From: Acidimicrobiia bacterium
GTDB lineage: Bacteria > Actinomycetota > Acidimicrobiia > Acidimicrobiales > Bin134
Assembly: GCA_022822905.1 (NCBI GenBank)
Contig: JAJDYE010000017.1
Location: 62,001 to 126,000, forward strand
Length of the DNA stretch: 64,000 nucleotides
Direction: 5' to 3'
A program made the translations under genes and the position numbers. Shown piece by piece: positions 42,810-50,722 of the stretch. The notes beneath the pieces are model-generated. The model had not been told where the DNA came from. It saw only the letters and a program-made list of their open reading frames with translations, and made no database searches. The stretch's first letter is position 1. Each line of letters starts with the position of its first letter.

Positions 42810-43574
42810 CTAAGGCTTGCGGGGGCCGCCTCGGGTGCCGGGCCAACGGGAGCCGCTGATGACATCGGCGCTGGGCCAGAAAGCATCGGGATCCAGTGGG
42901 CCGGCGTTGGTGATCTGCCGGTCGATCATCCGATTGGTCACCAACTGCGCTGAGAGCTGCTCAATGATGGGGAAATAGCGGGCTACGGGATCCCAGGGGC
43001 TGTCCAGCAACCGCAGCTCGCCGTCGATGTCCTCGACGTGGGTCTGCTCGAAGGTGGTGGCCACATCCACGACGTGAGGCGGGAAGTCGTATTGCTTCTC
43101 GGCACCGCCAATGGCCCGGGAGTACTTGGTCCACCACTCGTGTTCGGTGAACTCTCCAGCCATCGGCTCCACCGCTCCGGTCACATCGCCCTCGAACTCC
43201 AGGAACGTGTAGCCCTGATGGATGGTCCGGGCCTCCACCCGGTTGCCCAGGCGATAGAAGCGGATGTCGCACGGGTACTTGGGCTGGCCGTTGGTCTCGC
43301 CGCTGATGAAGATGGCGGCCTCCTGGTCGATGCCCAAGCCCAGGCTGTACTGACCATTCACGCCCTTCCAGCTGGCTGGCACCTTCACGCTCACGCCGTA
43401 TTCGGGCTCGCCCAGCACGGGCACGCAGTACACCCCCACAGTGACGATCGGTTCGCCCGCGGTAAGCCCCGGCGGGAGAACTTGCTCAATGCCAGCCGGA
43501 TCGGTCCGATACATGACGGTCAGCTTCGGCCAGCCGGCGACCTCGCCGGGCCGGCTCATCGGGGTCTCAGACAT
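42810..43574 (-). CDS. Acetoacetate decarboxylase (ADC) family protein
   Basis: This 254-residue protein has the ADC fold pattern: LTVMYRTDPAGIEQVLPPGL, then VGVYCVPVLGEPEYGVSV and ISGETNGQPKYPCDIRFY. I cannot confirm the Schiff-base lysine by alignment, so decarboxylase activity is uncertain; the family includes other aldolase-like enzymes. The ATG at 43574 is preceded by GGAGG, which decides it over an open frame to 43646. Confidence 0.8.
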   Translation of the reverse strand: MSETPMSRPGEVAGWPKLTVMYRTDPAGIEQVLPPGLTAGEPIVTVGVYCVPVLGEPEYGVSVKVPASWKGVNGQYSLGLGIDQEAAIFISGETNGQPKYPCDIRFYRLGNRVEARTIHQGYTFLEFEGDVTGAVEPMAGEFTEHEWWTKYSRAIGGAEKQYDFPPHVVDVATTFEQTHVEDIDGELRLLDSPWDPVARYFPIIEQLSAQLVTNRMIDRQITNAGPLDPDAFWPSADVISGSRWPGTRGGPRKP

Positions 43575-43696
43575 GGTGCCTCCAGTGCCGGATACCGCGA
43601 TCCACACGGTTCCGCTAATTCGATGGCCACAGTGTATTGACAACACAAATGCAGCGCACCGCTGAGGTTCCCAGTTGCCTGCATCGCCATACTGGA

Positions 43697-43713
43697 ACGG
43701 TGGAATTCACCGT
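43697..43713. promoter_or_regulatory. Inverted repeat upstream of the MidA-like gene
   Basis: ACGGTG-N5-CACCGT has perfect 6-bp arms and lies 27 bp before the ATG at 43741. It could be an operator or a short RNA hairpin; there is no further evidence. Confidence 0.3.
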
Positions 43714-43740
43714 GCTTGGTAGCAAGGTTCTCTGATTTCG

Positions 43741-44658
43741 ATGACAGGGTTCGCCGAGTTCATGGAACGGGCGCTGTATGACCCTGAGCACGGGTTCTAC
43801 GAGTCGGGTCAAGCCGGACGGCGCGGGGGCCACTTCATAACCAGCCCCGAGGTCGGGCCGCTGTTCGGCGCGGTGGTGGGCCAGATGCTCGATCGCCGGT
43901 GGGACGAGCTAGGCCAGCCCGATCCGTTCACCGTGATCGATGCCGGCGCCGGACCAGGCACCTTGGCCCGCACCGTGGCCAAGAGCCAGCCCGGCTGCAT
44001 GCCTGCACTGCGCTGGATCAACGTCGAGCGCAGCGCCGCGGGACGCGCCGCCCATACCATGGGCGATTCACGGGCCGACATGCCCGACGGCCCGATCACC
44101 GGGGTGATCGTGGCCAACGAGCTGCTCGACAACCTGCCGCTGCGCCTTTTCGACCCCGACGGCAGCGAGGTGGGCGACCGCGACCCCAATCCCGAGACCC
44201 GCCTGACCCCCCGCCAAGAACGGGCCAGTGCGTGGCTGTCTCAAGCTCTGTCGATCCTGGACCAAGGCACCGTGGTGGTCATCGACTACATGAGCACCAC
44301 CGAGGAAATGACTGCTCGACCTTGGCCCGAATGGCTGCGGACCTATCGGGGCCACGAGCGGGGCGACGATCCGTGGACCGCCCCGGGAACCCAGGACATC
44401 ACCAGCGAAGTGGCTCTCGACCAACTCTCCGCAGTATGCCCGCCTACCCGAGTCGCCGATCAGGCCACTTGGCTGCGGGCTCACGGCATCGACGAGCTAG
44501 TGGCCGAAGGGGCCGCCGCCTGGCGGTCGGGAGCCGCTCAAGGCGATCTGGCCGCGGTGGCCGGCCGCAGCCGGGCCATCGAAGCCGAAGCCCTGCTCGA
44601 TCCCGCCGGTCTGGGCGGCTTCACCGTGGCCGAATGGGACGTGCCTGCGCCGGGATAG
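43741..44658 (+). CDS. SAM-dependent methyltransferase, MidA/NDUFAF7 family
   Basis: This 305-residue protein begins FAEFMERALYDPEHGFY and continues GGHFITSPEVGPLFGAVV, both signatures of the MidA (DUF185) family. The SAM-binding loop is VIDAGAGPGTLA. ANELLDNLPLRLF and VVVIDYM follow. The eukaryotic relative NDUFAF7 dimethylates an arginine of the complex I NuoD-equivalent subunit. The nuo operon is 4 kb away, but a functional link is only inference. The protein is somewhat shorter than typical. Confidence 0.88.
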   Translation: MTGFAEFMERALYDPEHGFYESGQAGRRGGHFITSPEVGPLFGAVVGQMLDRRWDELGQPDPFTVIDAGAGPGTLARTVAKSQPGCMPALRWINVERSAAGRAAHTMGDSRADMPDGPITGVIVANELLDNLPLRLFDPDGSEVGDRDPNPETRLTPRQERASAWLSQALSILDQGTVVVIDYMSTTEEMTARPWPEWLRTYRGHERGDDPWTAPGTQDITSEVALDQLSAVCPPTRVADQATWLRAHGIDELVAEGAAAWRSGAAQGDLAAVAGRSRAIEAEALLDPAGLGGFTVAEWDVPAPG

Positions 44659-44664
44659 GCCGAA

Positions 44665-45087
44665 TCAGGTCTTGTTGCGCGCCGCGGCTCGAAATCCCAG
44701 TGCCACCGGGTTGGCGCCTTCGACCTCTGGATGAATGGCCACCTGATAGCGGCCGGGCGAGGGGAGCTTCATCGCCCGGAAGTCGGCCACAAACGGCACG
44801 TTGACCAGCTCACCGGGATCGTGGCCCGACCCCAGCTTCACCTGGACCTCGCCCACCATCTCGGCCAGCTTTCGCCCATCGGCATCCTCAACTCGCACCC
44901 TGATCTTGTTGGGCTCAGCGGCCTCCACCGGAGACATCTCCAGTACCAGCGCCAGCATGACTCCGATGGGCGCGGGAAACGACTCCCGATACACCCGGGT
45001 GATGCCCGCCGAGCTCACAAACAAGAGCCCCTCCCGAACCTGGGCGAAATCACACAGCGTGGCAACCCGGATATCCATGATCGCCAA
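44665..45087 (-). CDS. Hypothetical protein, DUF6941-like
   Basis: This 140-residue protein has TLCDFAQVREGLLFVSSAGITRVYRESFP at the N-terminus and SPGRYQVAIHPEVEG near the C-terminus. The pattern, a beta-rich single domain that starts with a cell-interior strand and ends with a ligand-like sheet, resembles the DUF6941 family of unknown role. No signal peptide or membrane helix is present. It is convergent with the MidA-like gene, 6 bp apart. A start at Met4 is also possible. Confidence 0.68.
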   Translation of the reverse strand: MAIMDIRVATLCDFAQVREGLLFVSSAGITRVYRESFPAPIGVMLALVLEMSPVEAAEPNKIRVRVEDADGRKLAEMVGEVQVKLGSGHDPGELVNVPFVADFRAMKLPSPGRYQVAIHPEVEGANPVALGFRAAARNKT

Positions 45088-45193
45088 TCAGCTCTCTACC
45101 CGCAGTAACGCCACTAGATGACCATAACCCCTCTGAGACGACAGAATGTAGGCTCGCCGCGCTGTCCCGCGAGAGCATGGGAAAGGACCGACC

Positions 45194-47152
45194 ATGGCTG
45201 AAGCCACCATCGAGGACTATTACGTCGAAGAGCGCACCTTCGCTCCGTCCGCCGATTTCGCCACCGCCGCACTGGCCAGCAATCGTTCGCTCTACGAAGA
45301 GGCCGAAGCCGACTACGAATCGTTCTGGGCCCGACAAGCCCGCGAACTGCTGAGTTGGAATACCGATTTCAGCACCGTTTTGGAGTGGGACCTGCCCTTT
45401 GCCCGCTGGTTCATCGGCGGCACCCTCAACGTGTCGTACAACTGCCTCGACCGCCATGTTGAAGCAGGCCAGGGCGACAAGATCGCCTTCCACTGGGAGG
45501 GCGAGCCGGGCGACACCCTCACCATCACCTACGCCGACCTGCTGACCGAAGTGTCCAAATTCGCCAACGTGCTCAAGGACCTGGGATTGGGCGCGGGCGA
45601 TCGGGTGGCCATCTATATGCCGATGATCCCCGAGCTGCCGGTGGCCATGCTGGCCTGCACTCGCATCGGGGTGGCCCATTCGGTGATCTTCGGCGGCTTC
45701 TCCCCCGACGCCATCGTCGACCGCTGCGAGGATGCCGAAGCCCGGCTCATCATCACCGCCGATGCCGGCTACCGCCGGGGTGCTCCCTCGCTGCTGAAGC
45801 CCAACGTGGACACCGCCCTCAGCCAGGGTGCGGCCTCAGTGGAGCACGTGGTGGTGGTCAACCGCTGCGACACCGACGTCGACATGGCCGAGGGCCGGGA
45901 CCTGTGGTGGCACGACCTCATGGCCGACGCGTCGGCCGACTGCCCGCCCGAGCCCATGGACTCCGAGGCGCTCCTCTACCTGCTGTACACATCGGGCACC
46001 ACCGCCAAGCCCAAGGGCATCATGCACACCACCGGCGGGTACCTCACCCAGGTGGCATTCACCCACAAGTACGTGTTCGACCTCAAGCCCGACAGCGACG
46101 TGTACTGGTGCGCGGCCGACATCGGCTGGGTTACCGGCCACAGCTACATCGTGTACGGCCCGCTGGCCAACTGCGCCACCTCGGTGATCTACGAGGGCAC
46201 CCCCGACACCCCGGACCGCGACCGCCTCTGGGACATCGTGGAGCGCTACGGCGTCACCCAGCTCTACACCGCCCCCACCGCCATCCGCACCTTCATGAAG
46301 TGGGGCGCTCAAGAGCCGGCCAAGCACGACCTGTCCAGCCTGCGGGTGCTGGGCACGGTGGGCGAGCCCATCAACCCCGAGGCGTGGATGTGGTACCACA
46401 CCCACATCGGCGGGGAGAGCTGCCCCATAGTGGACACCTGGTGGCAGACCGAGACCGGCGGCCACATGATCTCCCCGCTGCCCGGCGTGACCACCACCAA
46501 GCCGGGGTCGGCCACCCATCCCATTCCCGGGGTATTCGCCGAGCTGGTGGACGATGACGGCCGCCCGGTGGAGCGGGGCGGCGGCTACCTCACCATCACC
46601 CGCCCGTGGCCGTCGATGCTGCGGGGCATCTGGGGCGACCCCGAGCGCTACCGGGAGACGTACTGGAGCCGGTTCGAGGGCCGCTATTTCGCGGGCGACG
46701 GGGCCAAAGTCGACGACGACGGCTACCTGTGGCTGCTCGGCCGGGTGGACGACGTGATGAACATCTCCGGCCACCGAATCTCCACCACCGAGGTGGAGTC
46801 GGCCTTGGTGGACCATGCCGCGGTGGCCGAGGCTGCCGTGGTGGGCGCGGCCGACGACACCACCGGCCAGGCCATCATCGGCTACGTCATCCTACGGGGC
46901 AGCCACGACGCCACCGACGAGCTGGGTGAGGAGGTCCGCCAGCATGTGGCCACCAAACTCGGGCCCATCGCCCGCCCCAAGACGGTGGTACTGGTTCCCG
47001 ACCTGCCCAAGACCCGCTCGGGCAAGATCATGCGCCGCCTGTTGCGGGATGTGGCCGAGGGCCGCAGCCTGGGCGACACCACCACCCTGGCCGACCAGTC
47101 GGTGGTGGACGAGATCCGCACCCGGGCCGCCGAGTCCCCCCAAGAAGATTGA
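45194..47152 (+). CDS. acsA: Acetate--CoA ligase (acetyl-CoA synthetase)
   Basis: This 652-residue ANL-superfamily enzyme makes acetyl-CoA from acetate, CoA and ATP via acetyl-AMP. Motifs are the P-loop-like YTSGTTAKPKG, WWQTETGG, GRVDDVMNISGHR and the C-terminal KTRSGKIMRRLLRD, whose Lys is catalytic and is acetylated in other bacteria. The length matches Acs. AAAGGA precedes the ATG. The stop overlaps the next start (TTGA). The AcuC-like deacetylase at 24.5 kb could in principle regulate it. Confidence 0.96.
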   Translation: MAEATIEDYYVEERTFAPSADFATAALASNRSLYEEAEADYESFWARQARELLSWNTDFSTVLEWDLPFARWFIGGTLNVSYNCLDRHVEAGQGDKIAFHWEGEPGDTLTITYADLLTEVSKFANVLKDLGLGAGDRVAIYMPMIPELPVAMLACTRIGVAHSVIFGGFSPDAIVDRCEDAEARLIITADAGYRRGAPSLLKPNVDTALSQGAASVEHVVVVNRCDTDVDMAEGRDLWWHDLMADASADCPPEPMDSEALLYLLYTSGTTAKPKGIMHTTGGYLTQVAFTHKYVFDLKPDSDVYWCAADIGWVTGHSYIVYGPLANCATSVIYEGTPDTPDRDRLWDIVERYGVTQLYTAPTAIRTFMKWGAQEPAKHDLSSLRVLGTVGEPINPEAWMWYHTHIGGESCPIVDTWWQTETGGHMISPLPGVTTTKPGSATHPIPGVFAELVDDDGRPVERGGGYLTITRPWPSMLRGIWGDPERYRETYWSRFEGRYFAGDGAKVDDDGYLWLLGRVDDVMNISGHRISTTEVESALVDHAAVAEAAVVGAADDTTGQAIIGYVILRGSHDATDELGEEVRQHVATKLGPIARPKTVVLVPDLPKTRSGKIMRRLLRDVAEGRSLGDTTTLADQSVVDEIRTRAAESPQED

Positions 47153-47640
47153 GCAGCCCTACCGACACATCCCACTGGAGATGGCGCGACGGCCCCATCG
47201 GTGGCGGCCCCGCGGTGATCGTGGACGTGGACGGGGTCATTTCCGATGCCAGCAGTCGCCAGCACTTGGCCAAGGCCCGCCGCTGGGATGAGTTCTTCGC
47301 CGGCTGCCCCGACGACCCCCCGCTGGAGGCGACGGCGGCGTTGGTCAGCTCACTGGCCGCCGACCTCACGGTGGTGCTGCTCACCGCCCGCCCCTGGCAC
47401 CTGCTCAGTGACACGCTGGTCTGGCTGAAGATGCACGAGGTCCGCTGGGACCTGCTGATCCTGCGGCCCCCCAACAGCGGCGGCTCATCGTGGGCGTACA
47501 AAGCCACCGAGGTAATCAAGCTCCGCCACCACGGATTCGACTTGCTCTACGCCCTCGAAGACGACCCCCGCAACATTGAGATGTACGCCGAGGCCGACGT
47601 CCCCTGTGTCTACGTCTACTCCGGCTACTACGACCGCTGA
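47149..47640 (+). CDS. HAD-like phosphatase, uncharacterised
   Basis: This 163-residue protein has HAD motif I as VIVDVDGVISD, motif II in LLTARPW and the late acidic motif in ALEDDPRN. The small size and HARRW-like cap segment resemble polynucleotide kinase 3'-phosphatase-like HAD domains. It starts at TTG overlapping the acsA stop by 4 bp, so it is co-translated. Why a nucleic-acid-type phosphatase should be coupled to acsA is not clear. Confidence 0.78.
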   Translation: MSSPTDTSHWRWRDGPIGGGPAVIVDVDGVISDASSRQHLAKARRWDEFFAGCPDDPPLEATAALVSSLAADLTVVLLTARPWHLLSDTLVWLKMHEVRWDLLILRPPNSGGSSWAYKATEVIKLRHHGFDLLYALEDDPRNIEMYAEADVPCVYVYSGYYDR

Positions 47641-47651
47641 CAGGTGTGGTC

Positions 47652-47981
47652 TCAGGTGGCGGAGTGTTGTGGCCAGGCGCCCACAACCGGATGGTCGGCG
47701 TCGACAGGTCCCACACCAGCAGCACCGCCTGGTGCTTCGAGGCCTGTCACCTCGAAGAATTCAGCGTTGACGTCGGTGAACTCCTGGTATTCAGCGGGGA
47801 GAAACGTCTCGGGGTAGATGGCTTCAACAGGGCAGGCTGGTTCGCAAGCCCCGCAGTCGATGCATTCGTCGGGATTGATGTAGAGCATCCGCTCACCCGT
47901 ATAAATGCAGTCCACCGGGCATTTGGACACGCAGGCAGCATCTTTGACATCAATACAGGTGGGGCCGATCACGTAGGTCAT
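47652..47981 (-). CDS. fdxA: Seven-iron ferredoxin (FdxA type)
   Basis: This 109-residue ferredoxin has Cys9, 17 and 50 for a [3Fe-4S] cluster and Cys21, 40, 43 and 46 for a [4Fe-4S] cluster, with the extra conserved Cys25. The pattern and C-terminal acidic extension match actinobacterial FdxA. It carries single electrons in the cytoplasm. Its ATG overlaps the stop of the small-subunit gene (ATGA), which itself overlaps the GMC gene, making a three-gene coupled unit. A GGGAG site precedes the start. Confidence 0.94.
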   Translation of the reverse strand: MTYVIGPTCIDVKDAACVSKCPVDCIYTGERMLYINPDECIDCGACEPACPVEAIYPETFLPAEYQEFTDVNAEFFEVTGLEAPGGAAGVGPVDADHPVVGAWPQHSAT

Positions 47982-48397
47982 GAGCACTCCCGATAGCCCG
48001 GATGGCGCTCGTAAACCCGCTCGAGCATGTCGAGATAGTCGGGCTCAGATGCGACCGACAACGGATTGGGCTGTTGGCCGGGATAGCCGATCAGTCGACG
48101 GACCTCGGCGCTGAGAAAATAGGCACCCACAACAGTCGTAGACAGCACGCCAAAATCGCCGTGCCGCTGCGAGGCCAGATGGCGCACGAAGGCCTCGAGA
48201 CCTTCCGCAGGTGCCTCATCGAGAAGAGACAGCAGCGGCCCGGCAAGAGCAGGGGCGGCGTCCAAAAACCGATCGAGCAAGCCCTCCGAAACGCCGACCG
48301 CTGAGGCCGCAGGCATGTTTCGTCCCTCAGGCACGAGCACATCGGCCAAACGGTCCAGCGTGAGACGTTGGGCTGGAGTCGGCCCAGAGCCACTCAT
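47978..48397 (-). CDS. Gluconate-2-dehydrogenase subunit-3-like small protein
   Basis: This 139-residue helical protein has LTLDRLADVLVPEG at the N-terminus and the YFLSAEVRRLIGYPGQ segment plus a Tyr/Pro-rich end, the pattern of small subunits accompanying GMC dehydrogenases. Characterised relatives carry a Tat signal and chaperone the large subunit to the periplasm. None is visible here, so this complex should stay cytoplasmic. It is sandwiched by 4-bp overlaps with the GMC gene upstream and ferredoxin gene downstream. Confidence 0.75.
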   Translation of the reverse strand: MSGSGPTPAQRLTLDRLADVLVPEGRNMPAASAVGVSEGLLDRFLDAAPALAGPLLSLLDEAPAEGLEAFVRHLASQRHGDFGVLSTTVVGAYFLSAEVRRLIGYPGQQPNPLSVASEPDYLDMLERVYERHPGYRECS

Positions 48398-50025
48398 GCA
48401 GGAATCTCCTGCGACGCCCGAGCCTCAATCAGATGATCGGTCACCCGTAGCGCGTTCGCCATGATCGTGGCCGTTGGATTGGCCGATCCACCGGTCACGA
48501 ACACACCGCCGTCGATCACATAGAGGTTGGGAACGTCGTGGGCGCGGCACCAACGATCCACCACTGAAGTCTGAGGATCGTTGCCCATCCTGGTAGTGCC
48601 CAGCACATGACCGATTCCGGTAGGCCACACGTCGCGCACGAGGGTGGACACTGCTCCCGATGCCTCTGCCGCCTCAACGGCGCGTGCCACATTGAAGTCG
48701 AGCATTCTTCTGGTGTTCTCCGACACCCGGTACTCGACATGGGCGGCGGGCAGTCCCGACGAGTCGCACATCGTCGGATCAAGGGTTACCCGGTTGTCGT
48801 CTTCGGGGAGATCCTCGGCCTGGATGCCCCAGGTGAATGCGCGTCCGAACACCTCATCGGCCGCCCGATGGAAGTTCGCGCCCCATACGGCTTCGAAGCC
48901 ATCGTGACGATGAGCCTCCTGGTACTCCGCCGCGGCGAACATGGGCCCTCCATGCGGCATCACCATCCACTTGGCACCGCGCACGAAATCGCGGTCAGGG
49001 TGGGTCTCGGCGAACTCCAGCGAATAGATGACCTGCCCCCAGGGACCCTGCCAGCTGTCGAGGGGATCCTCGCAAACAACCGTCACCGTGCGGTAAGGAT
49101 GCTGCATAAGTCGTCGTCCCACCAGTCCCGAAGAGTTGGCCAGACCGTCGGGGAACCGCGATGACGCCGATAACAGCAAGAGACGAGCGGTCCCCACCGC
49201 GTTCGCGGCCAGCATCACTACCTGCGCCGGCTGGAAGTGCTCTACACCATCGCGGTCCAGGTAGATAGCGCCTCGCACCCGGCCCCGCTCGTCCACGGGA
49301 ATCCCCGCTACTCGGGCACCGGTCACCAAGCGGGCACCCGCGGCCTGTGCGGAAGGCCAATGGGTGAGCGATGGAGTGGCCTTGGCGTTCTCCGGGCATC
49401 CGGTCATACATGTGCCTCGCCGCTGACAGGCTTGGAGGTTCCCGTGGCGGCGCGAGGCGATTGCATTCGCGCCGGGCCACCAGTGCCAGCCCAGCCGATC
49501 CATGCCCTCAGCGGCGACCCGTCCGATCTTTCCGATGGGTATCGGCGGGTTGGGATAGGGATCCATCTCGGGCATGGCCGGGTCGCCGCCCAAACCCGAC
49601 ACCGACATGTCGCGGGCCACCTGTGCGTAGCACTCAGCCAGATCGCCCCAGCCGATCGGCCAGTCGTCGGCGATGCCGTCGAGCGTGTGCACCCTGAAGT
49701 CGGAAGCCAGCATCGGCTGCCACATGGCTGCCCATTGCACCAGCCCACCACCAACGCCGTTGTACATGACGGGGCGCACGTCGGCATTGCCGGTCAGCGG
49801 ATAGTCGGCCAGTCCTCGGCGGGCGTTGGGATCGGGATTCCAGCGCTCGATCCATGCCAGCTCAGCTTCTGGTTGGGCACTCATATAATCTGCCGGACCA
49901 ACCCAGTCGCCCTGTTCAAGACAGACCACATCGAATCCGGCGGCTGCCAGGCGAGCGGCGGCGACCGAGCCCGAGGCACCGGCGCCAATTATCAGAACGT
50001 GCGATTGGTGCCCCTGCGTCACCAT
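48394..50025 (-). CDS. GMC family FAD oxidoreductase/dehydrogenase
   Basis: This 543-residue flavoprotein has the FAD-binding HVLIIGAGASGSVAAARLA (residues 9-27) and the C-terminal GHVLGTTRMGND and GSANPTATIMANALR motifs. A Cys cluster, Cys200, Cys206 and Cys210 (ACQRRGTCMTGCP), lies where glucose and gluconate dehydrogenases hold an Fe-S cluster. Members oxidise alcohols or sugars. There is no signal peptide. I start at 50025; the longer frame to 50235 crosses the divergent regulator. It is first in the unit with the small subunit and ferredoxin. An AT-rich motif covers its start. Confidence 0.9.
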   Translation of the reverse strand: MVTQGHQSHVLIIGAGASGSVAAARLAAAGFDVVCLEQGDWVGPADYMSAQPEAELAWIERWNPDPNARRGLADYPLTGNADVRPVMYNGVGGGLVQWAAMWQPMLASDFRVHTLDGIADDWPIGWGDLAECYAQVARDMSVSGLGGDPAMPEMDPYPNPPIPIGKIGRVAAEGMDRLGWHWWPGANAIASRRHGNLQACQRRGTCMTGCPENAKATPSLTHWPSAQAAGARLVTGARVAGIPVDERGRVRGAIYLDRDGVEHFQPAQVVMLAANAVGTARLLLLSASSRFPDGLANSSGLVGRRLMQHPYRTVTVVCEDPLDSWQGPWGQVIYSLEFAETHPDRDFVRGAKWMVMPHGGPMFAAAEYQEAHRHDGFEAVWGANFHRAADEVFGRAFTWGIQAEDLPEDDNRVTLDPTMCDSSGLPAAHVEYRVSENTRRMLDFNVARAVEAAEASGAVSTLVRDVWPTGIGHVLGTTRMGNDPQTSVVDRWCRAHDVPNLYVIDGGVFVTGGSANPTATIMANALRVTDHLIEARASQEIPA

Positions 50026-50043
50026 ATTGAAATAATATACTTT
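50026..50043. promoter_or_regulatory. AT-rich motif between GMC and XRE-cupin genes
   Basis: ATTGAAA-N6-ACTTT is directly at the GMC start and upstream of the regulator. The same spacing recurs twice before the BMP gene. An ATATT-N5-AATAT palindrome (50024-50038) overlaps it. It is probably the promoter/operator of the divergent pair. Confidence 0.55.
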
Positions 50044-50064
50044 GCTGAAGATAGCCATCCCCTC

Positions 50065-50718
50065 GTGGAAGTGACCGATTTGCACTCGCCAGACCAGAAC
50101 AACGAAAACTCCAACTGGCACAACCCGCCCTCCACCGTCCGCCTTCACGACGCCGATCGCCCGCCGCTCACCGTGCAAGTGGTGGGCAACGAAATCAAAC
50201 GGCTGCGCAAGCTCCAGGGTTGGACGCTTGAGCAACTCGGCTCGGCTTCAGGGGTCAGTGCCGGACTGCTCTCGCAGGTTGAACGGGGGCAGGGCAACCC
50301 GTCGTTCAACACGCTCGTGCAGGTGGCCCACGCGCTCGGCATTCCAGTAGCACGCCTGGTCGCCGGCGAGCAGATGACTTCGCCCGTGGTAAGACGTGAG
50401 GACCGCCGCCGGCTCAATCTCCCCAACGATGAGCTAGTCGTGGCCGAACTGCTCACCGCCCGACCCGACAGCGCCCTTGAGGTAATCCGCATTGAGACCG
50501 AGCCGGGGTACTCCACCGAGGACACTCCGTTCATGCACGAAGGCGAGGAATTCGGCATCGTCCTAGAGGGAACCCACGCCGTCAACGTCGGCGGCACCCG
50601 CTACGTGCTGCGGGCGGGTGACTCGATCTCTTACGACTCCACCATCCCCCACTGGTACGAGAACCCCGGCGATGTCACTTCGGTGTCGCTGTGGGTGGTA
50701 ACCCCGCCGAGCTTCTGA
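50065..50718 (+). CDS. XRE family transcriptional regulator with C-terminal cupin
   Basis: This 217-residue protein combines an N-terminal helix-turn-helix (EIKRLRKLQGWTLEQLGSAS, then GLLSQVERGQGNPSFNTL) with a C-terminal cupin barrel (HEGEEFGIVLEGTHAVNVGG, IPHWYENPGD). This architecture senses a small molecule and controls neighbouring catabolic genes. The start is one of two GTGs (50065 or 50071); I take the first. The frame is open much further upstream, but only antisense to the GMC gene. It is divergent from GMC and 4 bp from the FAD oxidoreductase gene. Confidence 0.9.
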   Translation: MEVTDLHSPDQNNENSNWHNPPSTVRLHDADRPPLTVQVVGNEIKRLRKLQGWTLEQLGSASGVSAGLLSQVERGQGNPSFNTLVQVAHALGIPVARLVAGEQMTSPVVRREDRRRLNLPNDELVVAELLTARPDSALEVIRIETEPGYSTEDTPFMHEGEEFGIVLEGTHAVNVGGTRYVLRAGDSISYDSTIPHWYENPGDVTSVSLWVVTPPSF

Positions 50719-50722
50719 GGCG

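Noticed and set aside
49237-50064. N-terminal extension of the XRE-cupin regulator across the GMC gene
   Set aside because: The extra residues are antisense to a well-supported GMC gene and do not fit any regulator family. The HTH begins at the usual distance from the GTG at 50065.
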